This document shows positions 1 to 5,208 of a stretch of DNA of 7,527 nt, one piece after another (positions within the stretch are counted from its first letter, which is position 1; every line of letters begins with the position of its first letter). The DNA comes from Chloroflexota bacterium (GTDB taxonomy: Bacteria > Chloroflexota > UBA6077 > JACQUR01). The position numbers and the translations under genes were made by a program. The DNA lies in assembly GCA_016210245.1 (NCBI GenBank), contig JACQUR010000039.1, positions 1-7,527 on the forward strand. Reading direction: 5' to 3'. The notes below the pieces were generated by a model. The model saw nothing but the letters and a program-made list of their open reading frames with translations. It did not search any database and had not been told where the DNA came from.

Positions 1-1
1 C

Positions 2-19
2 CCCGCGTCCCCGCGTCCG
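2..19. repeat. Second copy of the CGCGTCC tandem, upstream part of the hisD frame
   Basis: CCCGCGTCCCCGCGTCCG is identical to the reverse complement of 5029-5046. It is read in the hisD frame as PASPRP, the same peptide that the other copy gives in the membrane protein. Whether it is translated depends on the unseen hisD start. Confidence 0.6.
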
Positions 20-1375
20 ACGCCCGACCCCCTCCTGCGGCGCTACACGCTCGAAGAAGCCCGCGCGGAGGTGCTGGCGCGGCGGGGGCTGCCGGAGGCC
101 GAGCTGCCGGAGGCGATCAGGGCGCGGACCCAGGCGGCGGTCCCCGGGGCGCGCACGCCCGCGGAAGCAGTGGCCAGGATCGTCGAGGACGTGCGGCGAG
201 AGGGCGACGCCGCGCTGCGCCGCTACACCGCCGCTTTCGACGGGGTCGAGCTGGCCGACTTCCTGGTGCCCGACCACGAACTGGACGCGGCGCTGGAGCG
301 GCTGGATCCCGGCCTGCGCGCGGCGCTGGAGCTAGCGGCCGCTCAGGTGCGGGCCTTCCACGAGCGGGCACGCCGCACTACCTGGCTCGACCAGCACCCC
401 GGGGGCACGGTGGGCCAGTTGATCCGGCCGCTCGAGCGCGTCGCCGTGTACGCGCCGGGGGGCCGGGCCACCTATCCCAGTACCGTGCTCATGACCGCCG
501 TGCCCGCCCGGGTCGCGGGCGTCTCGTACGTGGCCATGATCTCCCCGCCCGGGCGCGACGGGCGCATAGCCGACGTGCTGCTGGCCGCGGCGCGCGTGGC
601 CGGGGTGGACCAGGTGTTCCGCGTGGGTGGTGCCCAGGGGGTGGCCGCCCTGGCCTACGGCAGCGAGAGCTTGCCCCGAGTACACAAGATCGTCGGGCCC
701 GGCAACCTGTTCGTCGTCCTGGCCAAGCGGATGCTGTTCGGCACGGTGGGCATCGAGGGCCTGCCCGGGCCCACCGAGTGCCTGGTCGTGGCCGACGAGT
801 CGGCCAGTCCGCGCTGGATCGCCGCCGACCTGCTCGCCCAGGCGGAGCACGACCCGCTCGCCTCCCCGCTGCTGCTGGCCACCTCGGCGTCGGTGATCGA
901 CCGCGCCCTGGAGGCGCTGGAGCGGATGCTGGCAACGGCACCCCGCCGCGAGATCGTGCGCGAGTCGCTGGCCGCACGTGGCGCCGCCATCCTCGTGCCC
1001 AGCGTGGAGGCAGCCATCGACTTCGCCAACGCCTACGCGCCCGAGCACCTGGCTCTCTCGGTGGCCAACGCCTGGGACTACCTCGGGCTGGTGCGCCACG
1101 CGGGCGGGGTGTTCGTGGGCGAGCGCTCGGTCGAGAGCATCGGCGACTACACCGCCGGGCCGAGCCACGTGATGCCCACCGGCGGGACGGCCCGCTTCAG
1201 CTCGCCACTCACCGTCGACGACTTCGTGAAGATCACCTCCGTCTTCTCCTTCGGCCCGGGCGACCTGGCTCGCCTCGGCCCGGCGGCCATCACCCTCGCC
1301 CGCGCCGAAGGACTGGACGGCCACGCGCGAGCGATCGAGGAGCGCCTGCAAACGGAGGCTAGCGATGCAGTCTGA
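2..1375 (+). CDS. hisD: Histidinol dehydrogenase HisD (5' end open at window edge)
   Basis: Catalyses the last two steps of histidine synthesis in the cytoplasm: NAD+-dependent oxidation of L-histidinol through histidinal to L-histidine, using one zinc ion. Numbering from the GTG at 71 gives 434 residues. The Zn ligands are visible as Q257 and H260 (in LLAQAEHDP), D359 (in IGDYTAGPSH) and H418 (in GLDGHAR). The catalytic pair E325-H326 lies in YAPEHL, and the glycine-rich stretch VAVYAPGG is at 124-131. These match E. coli HisD Q259/H262/D360/H419 and E326/H327. The start is uncertain. GTG 71 is the first visible ATG/GTG/TTG, but the GGAG before it touches the codon. The frame is open back to base 2 and encodes RRYTLEEARAEVLARR, which looks like the normal N-terminal helix of the family, so the real start is probably at or beyond the left edge. 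The 3' end overlaps hisC by 11 bases. Confidence 0.97.
   Translation, partial: PASPRPTPDPLLRRYTLEEARAEVLARRGLPEAELPEAIRARTQAAVPGARTPAEAVARIVEDVRREGDAALRRYTAAFDGVELADFLVPDHELDAALERLDPGLRAALELAAAQVRAFHERARRTTWLDQHPGGTVGQLIRPLERVAVYAPGGRATYPSTVLMTAVPARVAGVSYVAMISPPGRDGRIADVLLAAARVAGVDQVFRVGGAQGVAALAYGSESLPRVHKIVGPGNLFVVLAKRMLFGTVGIEGLPGPTECLVVADESASPRWIAADLLAQAEHDPLASPLLLATSASVIDRALEALERMLATAPRREIVRESLAARGAAILVPSVEAAIDFANAYAPEHLALSVANAWDYLGLVRHAGGVFVGERSVESIGDYTAGPSHVMPTGGTARFSSPLTVDDFVKITSVFSFGPGDLARLGPAAITLARAEGLDGHARAIEERLQTEASDAV
1354..1358 (+). promoter_or_regulatory. Ribosome binding site of hisC inside hisD
   Basis: GGAGG lies six bases before the hisC ATG at 1365 and within the last codons of hisD. 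It fixes the hisC start. Together with the 11-base gene overlap it suggests translational coupling of the two histidine enzymes. Confidence 0.8.
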
Positions 1376-2453
1376 GCTGCGGAGCCCGCTGGTGCGCCAG
1401 ACGGTGCGGGAGATGGAGGCGTACGCGCCCCCGGAGGACCCGCAGCGCCTGGCCCGCGTCCTGGGCGTGCCGGTCGAGCAGATCGTCAAGCTGGACGCCA
1501 ACGAGAACCCCTACGGGTGCTCGCCCCGGGTGGCCGAGGCCCTCGGGCAGTGTGGCGGCTATCACCTGTATCCCGATCCCGACCAGGAGGAGGCTCGCCA
1601 CCTGGTGGCCGCCTACGCGGGGGTCGAGCCCGCGCAGGTCATGCTGGGCAACGGCTCCGACGAGCTGATCGACCTGCTCATGCGCGCCCTGCTCGACCCG
1701 GGCGACGAGCTGCTCGACTTCAGCCCATCCTTTGCCATGTACGCCTTCAACGCCCAGCACTACGCGGCACGGGTGGTCGAGGTGCCGAGGGACGAGGCCT
1801 TCGACATCGATCCGGAGCTCGCCTTCCGCGTGGCCAGCCTGCGTACCAGGCTCGCCCTCGTGGCCGCGCCCAACAACCCGACCGGCAACCCGGTTCGTCC
1901 GGAGGTCCTGGAGCGGCTGCTGGAGGGCGGCTGGATCGTCGCGGTCGACGAGGCCTACGCCGAGTTCTGCGGGACCAGCTTCGCGCCGCTGGTGCGCGAG
2001 CGGGAGAACCTGGTGGCGCTGCGCACCTTCAGCAAGTGGGCCGGGCTGGCCGGACTGCGGGTGGGCTACGCCATCCTGCCCCAGGGCCTCGCCGCCCACC
2101 TGTGGAAGCTCAAGCCGCCCTTCAACGTCAACGTGGCCGCCCTGGCCGCGGCCAAGGCCACGCTGGGGGACCTGGACTACCTGCGCGCCAACATCGCCCG
2201 CATCGTCGCCGAGCGCGACCGCCTCATCGCCGCTCTGGCTGGCGTCCCCTACCTGCGCCCGTACCCCTCCGAGGGGAACTTTGTCCTGTGCCGCGTCGTG
2301 GGCCGCGACGCCTTCCAGCTCCGCCAGGCTCTGGTGCAGCGCGGCATCCTGATCCGCCACTACCGCCACCCCCGCCTGCGCGATTGCATCCGCATCAGCG
2401 TCGGCCGGCCCCAGGACACGGAGGCGCTGCTCGCCGCGCTCTCGTCGTGGTAG
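1365..2453 (+). CDS. hisC: Histidinol-phosphate aminotransferase HisC
   Basis: PLP-dependent class I/II aminotransferase that converts imidazole-acetol phosphate plus glutamate to L-histidinol phosphate plus 2-oxoglutarate, in the cytoplasm. It has 362 residues, the usual HisC size. Visible motifs in order: LDANENPYG (43-51) at the substrate entrance, GNGSDE (95-100) contacting the cofactor phosphate, PNNPTG (169-174), VDEAYAEF with PLP-binding D195, TFSKWAGLAGLRVGY with the Schiff-base lysine K224 and phosphate-contacting R232, EGNFVLC (303-309), and RISVG with R343 for the substrate. The ATG at 1365 has GGAGG six bases upstream and overlaps the hisD stop, so both genes probably share one transcript. 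HisB does not follow; instead a convergent toxin-antitoxin operon begins 84 bases downstream. Related aminotransferases such as CobD are less likely given the ANENPYG start and the hisD neighbour. Confidence 0.97.
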   Translation: MQSELRSPLVRQTVREMEAYAPPEDPQRLARVLGVPVEQIVKLDANENPYGCSPRVAEALGQCGGYHLYPDPDQEEARHLVAAYAGVEPAQVMLGNGSDELIDLLMRALLDPGDELLDFSPSFAMYAFNAQHYAARVVEVPRDEAFDIDPELAFRVASLRTRLALVAAPNNPTGNPVRPEVLERLLEGGWIVAVDEAYAEFCGTSFAPLVRERENLVALRTFSKWAGLAGLRVGYAILPQGLAAHLWKLKPPFNVNVAALAAAKATLGDLDYLRANIARIVAERDRLIAALAGVPYLRPYPSEGNFVLCRVVGRDAFQLRQALVQRGILIRHYRHPRLRDCIRISVGRPQDTEALLAALSSW

Positions 2454-2465
2454 GGGTTTCCTGGT

Positions 2466-2534
2466 GGTGGCACAGGCGAGCCGCCTGTGCCACCGGACCG
2501 CGATCGGTGGCACAGGCGGCTCGCCTGTGCTACC
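2466..2534. repeat. Two facing palindromes between convergent genes; possible bidirectional terminator
   Basis: Unit A (2466-2494) has a perfect 13-base stem, GGTGGCACAGGCG paired with CGCCTGTGCCACC, around the loop AGC. Unit B (2506-2534) has the same left arm, the loop GCT and the right arm CGCCTGTGCTACC, with a single C-to-T change. B is therefore the reverse complement of A apart from one base, and the two units are 11 bases apart. The element fills nearly the whole 84-base gap between the hisC stop (2453) and the toxin stop (2538), which are convergent. There is no T-run, so it is not a textbook intrinsic terminator, but its place and stability suit stopping or protecting transcripts from both sides. 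It resembles a REP-like dispersed repeat. Confidence 0.85.
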
Positions 2535-2537
2535 CAC

Positions 2538-3011
2538 TCAGAAAGCCGCGCTCTGTTCGCCCAATCGCCGCACGTACGCTGGCCTCCGGGCTCCCAGGCG
2601 GCGCAGCAGCTCGTCGTCGGCGGTCCAGAACTCTCGTACTGCCGGCTCCGAGGCGGGAGCCATCTCCGTGCAGGCAAGGAAGGTTGCGTCGTAGAGGGTA
2701 GGTAGTCCGAACTGCCCGGCGATCTCCCAGGCTCGGTTTCGCACGGCCGGGGTGTCGATGAACTCGATGGGCAGTTGTCCGAATCGGGCCCAGAGCGTTT
2801 CTGCCTCCCCCCACTCGATCTGGCCCTGGCGCACCTTCTTCCGGAGCACTGAGCCGACCTCCGCCCAGGCCCAGGCCGGCGCGACCAATCGCCCGCTGGG
2901 GGTAGCATCCCACACCAACCGCCGGGCCGCTGCCGCCAACTCCGGGGGTTCCTCGCCCACGAGATACCTGATCCAGATATTGGTGTCAAGGCACCGAACC
3001 ACCTCAGTCAC
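2538..3011 (-). CDS. PIN-domain ribonuclease toxin, VapC-like
   Basis: Predicted 157-residue PIN-domain endoribonuclease, the toxin of a type II toxin-antitoxin pair; VapC proteins cut specific RNAs with a Mg2+-dependent acidic site. Acidic residues sit where the family has them: D9 in CLDTNIWIRY, E51 in AWAEVGSVLRK, D108 in LYDATFLACTE (with E116 nearby) and D132 in WTADDELL. The length is slightly above the usual 130-145. The GTG start at 3011 is chosen because LDTN should lie about eight residues in, no ATG is near, and it overlaps the antitoxin stop by 8 bases, which is typical of coupled TA genes. A purine-rich GGGAAGGGA lies upstream at a rather long distance. The 3' end abuts the palindrome pair facing hisC. 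RNA target unknown; no catalytic residue appears to be lost. Confidence 0.9.
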   Translation of the reverse strand: MTEVVRCLDTNIWIRYLVGEEPPELAAAARRLVWDATPSGRLVAPAWAWAEVGSVLRKKVRQGQIEWGEAETLWARFGQLPIEFIDTPAVRNRAWEIAGQFGLPTLYDATFLACTEMAPASEPAVREFWTADDELLRRLGARRPAYVRRLGEQSAAF

Positions 3012-3270
3012 GGCGCCCGATCCCTTCCCGGAGCTCCCGAATCAAGGGGACAGAGCTGGGCTGCAGCCCGGTGCGGGCTACGATCTGCTCGCGGATCCGG
3101 TCGATCTCGGCGAGCACGCGCAGCACTTCCCGCCGGCGCACCTCGCGCTCCACGGCCCCGACCACCAGGTCGTTCAACGACTCCCGGTCCTCCTTGACAC
3201 CCCTGGCTCTTGCCAACACCTCAATTGGAAACCGAATGGTCAGCGCCTCCCGCTGCTCTGTCGTCGCCAT
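3004..3270 (-). CDS. Ribbon-helix-helix antitoxin partner of the PIN toxin
   Basis: Predicted 88-residue DNA-binding antitoxin that would neutralise the PIN toxin and repress the shared promoter. Residues 9-15 (ALTIRFP) fit the RHH beta strand, 16-26 the first helix and about 30-47 (ESLNDLVVGAVEREVRRR) the second helix. The charged tail 48-88 is the likely toxin-binding part. The ATG at 3270 is chosen over a longer in-frame opening to 3375 because GGAGG lies seven bases upstream, and because the longer version would translate one arm of a palindromic repeat into arginine-rich sequence that does not look like protein. It is the first gene of the operon and overlaps the toxin by 8 bases. The family call rests on pattern and context. 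Autoregulation is known for such antitoxins and only inferred here. Confidence 0.87.
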   Translation of the reverse strand: MATTEQREALTIRFPIEVLARARGVKEDRESLNDLVVGAVEREVRRREVLRVLAEIDRIREQIVARTGLQPSSVPLIRELREGIGRRD

Positions 3271-3277
3271 CTCCGTG

Positions 3278-3282
3278 CCTCC
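3278..3282 (-). promoter_or_regulatory. Ribosome binding site that decides the antitoxin start
   Basis: On the minus strand GGAGG is followed by seven bases and then the ATG at 3270. It supports the short 88-residue antitoxin over the upstream in-frame start at 3375. Confidence 0.75.
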
Positions 3283-3314
3283 AATCCTCGTCCCGGGTGG
3301 GAAGTCAGTATGGG

Positions 3315-3386
3315 TCTGGAATCGGGAGGTTGAGCGTCGGCTGGGGCGCGAGCGCCCCAGCCGACGCACAACCACCCGATTCCAGA
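3315..3386. repeat. 72-base near-perfect palindrome upstream of the antitoxin
   Basis: The left arm begins TCTGGAATCGGGAGGTTG and continues GCGTCGGCTGGGGCGC. The right arm mirrors it and ends CAACCACCCGATTCCAGA. Pairing runs from 3315/3386 to about 3349/3352 with only two internal mismatches, leaving a loop of a few bases near GCGAGC at the centre. It lies 45 bases upstream of the antitoxin ATG (3270), beside where its promoter would be, and downstream of the end of the membrane-protein gene at 3520. It could be a REP/MITE-like element, a transcription barrier between the two minus-strand units, or a cruciform-forming site. The structure is certain and the function is not. Confidence 0.85.
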
Positions 3387-3441
3387 TTCGGCATTGCGCT
3401 GCAACTACAGAATGATACCACTATCTGGTGCGACAGGGCAG

Positions 3442-3505
3442 GGCTGGGGCAGCCACAGGGGGCTGCCCCTACTCAGGCTGGGCAGCCACAGGGGGCTGCC
3501 CCTAC
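3442..3505. repeat. Two tandem GC-rich hairpin units beside the 3' end of the membrane-protein gene
   Basis: Unit 1 (3442-3472) and unit 2 (3476-3505) are the same 30/31-base sequence, beginning GGCTGGGGCAGCC and ending GGCTGCCCCTAC. They differ by one G and are separated by TCA. Each folds into a hairpin: GGGGCAGCC/GGCTGCCCC in unit 1 and GGGCAGCC/GGCTGCCC in unit 2, each with the loop ACAGGG. Read on the minus strand they start 14 bases after the stop of the 3520-5097 gene, so they could act as terminator or 3'-end stabiliser. A variant copy of the same unit is present at 7085-7110. The rest of the 3271-3519 gap, outside these units and the 72-base palindrome, shows nothing I recognise. Confidence 0.85.
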
Positions 3506-3519
3506 GCAATCCTCATCGC

Positions 3520-5097
3520 TCAGCGCTCAGTCCTGACGAACACCGCCGCCTGCTGGTCGTCGTACACCAGCCGCCAGCGCGGGCTTGCGCCCGCCAGCGT
3601 GACCAGCTCTCCCTGGTGCTCCTTGCTCAGCACCAGCAGGTCGATGCCGTAGTGGTCCAGGCGCTCCTGCCAGGTGGCGTGGCCGAAGCTGATGTACAGG
3701 TAGTCCTGCCACACCGACGGTGGGTGGATCTCGATCCGCCCGTCGACCATGGTCTGGTAGCGAGGCCACAGCCGCCAGTCGAGGTAGCCGCCCCAGCCCT
3801 GGTGGTTGAGCATGCGGGCGGGGAGCTGCTGCGCGAGCAGGAAGGCGGCCGCGCCCTGCGGCTCGCCCGGGGCGACCATGCCCAGCTTGTCGCTCGGCAG
3901 CAGCGGGTTGCGATCCTTCACCCACGGCAGGGCGGAGGCCATGGCCAGCACGATCAGTCCGGCCACCAGGACGTTGGCCGCTGGCCGGCGGGGCGCGGCG
4001 CCCTGGCGGGCGGCCAGGCGCCTGAGCCACGCCGGGAGCGGCGCCTGGACCAGGTGCTCGGCCAGGATCGGCGTGGTTGCCAGGGCCCACCAGACGACGT
4101 TGCGCACGGTCTGCAGCCCCAGGGTGGCGAAGGCGACCAGCAGCAGCACGTCGGTGGCCGAAAGGCGGCGGCGCGACCAGCCGAGGGCGGCCAGGGTCAC
4201 CGCTACCGAGCCGAAGAAGGCGAGCCCGGTGATGTCCTGCACGGTGGTCGGCCACCACTCGGTGATCAGGTTGCGGATGATCGGGTCGGTGCCGATGCGC
4301 CGCACGTAGTCGTAGGTGGCCAACCCGTAGGGCGTGGCCAGGGTGGCCAGCGCCTGCCCCCCGAGCGCCAGCCCCAGGAAGCGCAGCCTCGGCGTCGTGA
4401 CAGCGGCTCGCAGGCCCCGGGTGACAGCCACTTCCAGCGCGCCCCCGGCCAGCAACAGCAGGGTGAGGGCCGGTCCCAGGAAGAAGGAGCCGTGGATGTT
4501 CGTCCAGGCCGCCTCGATCCCCGCCAGCGCCAGGAGGCTCCAGCCCGGACGCTGCCCGCGGGTGAGTAGCCAGGAGCTCAGCATGAACAGCAGGAAGCCC
4601 AGCGTCTGCGCGCGTGGGTTGAGGTTGGTGGCCGCCACTCCCGTGGCCAGCATGGTGCAGACGGCGGCCAGGCGGAGGTTGTGGCAGCGCCGCCAGGCCA
4701 GAGCGAGCACCAGCCCGAACGTGGCGGCCACCACCAGGGCATTCACGAAGGCCACCCCTTCCAGGCCCAGGAAGCGCGACGGCAGGTAGTAGATGAGCTG
4801 GGCGAGCCACTGGGCGTTGACGAACCCGGGCGTGTGTGGGCTGAAGGTGAAGGGGTCCTCAGCGAGCAGCCCGCCCCGCTCGACCATCACCTCCCCGCTC
4901 TTGAGGCTCCACCAGATATCGCCCTGGATGGGGTTGGAGGTGGGAAAGACGAAGGGCACGAACAGGGCCAGCAGCACCCAGACGGTGGCGATGGACGCGG
5001 GGCCCTTCGACCAGCTCAGGATGAGCGGCGGACGCGGGGACGCGGGAGAAGAGTGTGGGCCGGCCGCAGCCACCGGTCCAGCCACCTCGTCGTCCAT
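3520..5097 (-). CDS. Polytopic membrane protein, GT-C-like, specificity unknown
   Basis: 525 residues. After a short polar N-terminus, the first membrane helix is about 36-52, followed by a large loop (53-112) with GDIWWSLKSGE (D60) and DPFTFSPHTPGFVNAQWLAQ. About nine or ten further hydrophobic segments run from 113 to 391. WTNIHGSFFLGP lies at 198-209 and TVRNVVWW at 330-337. A non-membrane C-terminal part (about 392-525) holds WGGYLDWRLWP, VDGRIEIHPP and WRLVYDDQQAAVFVR. This plan, with an acidic residue in the first outer loop, resembles GT-C glycosyltransferases that use polyprenyl-phosphate sugars, but I cannot name the family or sugar. ATG 5097 is chosen over an in-frame GTG at 5106 because GGGGAGGTG (5112-5104) then makes a proper binding site six bases upstream. 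Residues about 15-35 are encoded by interspersed repeats. It has its own promoter and may work with the next membrane glycosyltransferase. Confidence 0.85.
   Translation of the reverse strand: MDDEVAGPVAAAGPHSSPASPRPPLILSWSKGPASIATVWVLLALFVPFVFPTSNPIQGDIWWSLKSGEVMVERGGLLAEDPFTFSPHTPGFVNAQWLAQLIYYLPSRFLGLEGVAFVNALVVAATFGLVLALAWRRCHNLRLAAVCTMLATGVAATNLNPRAQTLGFLLFMLSSWLLTRGQRPGWSLLALAGIEAAWTNIHGSFFLGPALTLLLLAGGALEVAVTRGLRAAVTTPRLRFLGLALGGQALATLATPYGLATYDYVRRIGTDPIIRNLITEWWPTTVQDITGLAFFGSVAVTLAALGWSRRRLSATDVLLLVAFATLGLQTVRNVVWWALATTPILAEHLVQAPLPAWLRRLAARQGAAPRRPAANVLVAGLIVLAMASALPWVKDRNPLLPSDKLGMVAPGEPQGAAAFLLAQQLPARMLNHQGWGGYLDWRLWPRYQTMVDGRIEIHPPSVWQDYLYISFGHATWQERLDHYGIDLLVLSKEHQGELVTLAGASPRWRLVYDDQQAAVFVRTER
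5003..5047. repeat. Interspersed repeats embedded in coding sequence
   Basis: Two short repeats lie side by side inside the start of the 3520-5097 gene. At 5003-5028 is CCCTTCGACCAGCTCAGG followed by ATGAGCGG, a sequence type I know as a widely dispersed non-coding repeat that gives peptides such as HPELVEGP or LILSWSKGP when translated. At 5029-5047 is a GGACGCGGGGACGCGGG tandem. On the minus strand they stay open in the gene's frame and encode SPASPRPP followed by LILSWSKGPAS, before the first membrane helix. The tandem's reverse complement matches positions 2-19 over 18 bases. Identification of the first part as a dispersed repeat is from memory; the match within the window is direct. Confidence 0.7.
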
Positions 5098-5103
5098 CGT
5101 CGG

Positions 5104-5112
5104 CACCTCCCC
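5104..5112 (-). promoter_or_regulatory. Ribosome binding site that decides the start of the 525-residue membrane protein
   Basis: On the minus strand GGGGAGGTG ends six bases before the ATG at 5097. The GTG at its end (5106) is in frame but would have no spacing from the GGAG, so it is more likely part of the binding site than the start codon. Confidence 0.7.
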
Positions 5113-5120
5113 GTGCGCAG

Positions 5121-5150
5121 ATTATAGGGGGCGGGCAAGTTCCACTCGCC
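5121..5150 (-). promoter_or_regulatory. Candidate promoter with a consensus TATAAT -10 box
   Basis: On the minus strand a perfect TATAAT lies at 5126-5121 (CCCCTATAATCTGCG), the only such box in this GC-rich gap. Transcription would start near 5114, giving a very short leader before the binding site at 5112-5104. No good -35 hexamer stands at 16-19 bases; the nearest are GCGAGT and TGGCGA. The rest of the 5098-5208 gap shows no gene and no clear terminator for the upstream gene that ends at 5209. Confidence 0.6.
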
Positions 5151-5208
5151 AGCGAGAGGTGGGCAATGCATGGGGGGCAGGAGCACCGGCGATCGCTCAG
5201 CTCTGGTT

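Noticed and set aside
332..1501. Long open frame on the minus strand opposite hisD
   Set aside because: The opposite strand carries hisD with all Zn and catalytic residues. The frame is open only because the DNA is GC-rich, and its translation is low-complexity and rich in G, H, Q and R.
1359..2537. Long open frame on the minus strand opposite hisC
   Set aside because: It mirrors hisC, which has every family motif, and its product resembles nothing. The same holds for other long frames inside both his genes.
2464..2705. Small plus-strand frames beginning in the hairpin pair
   Set aside because: Their first residues are just the translated palindromes and the rest is antisense to the PIN toxin.
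3271..3375. Longer antitoxin start at 3375
   Set aside because: It would translate one arm of the 72-base palindrome, whereas the ATG at 3270 has a well-spaced GGAGG.
2466..3390. Insertion sequence or transposon carrying the toxin-antitoxin genes
   Set aside because: The flanking palindromes differ in sequence, there is no transposase and I see no matching target duplication, so a mobile element cannot be claimed.
3442..3505. CRISPR-like array
   Set aside because: Only two units with a 3-base spacer, self-complementary over most of their length, and no cas genes in view.
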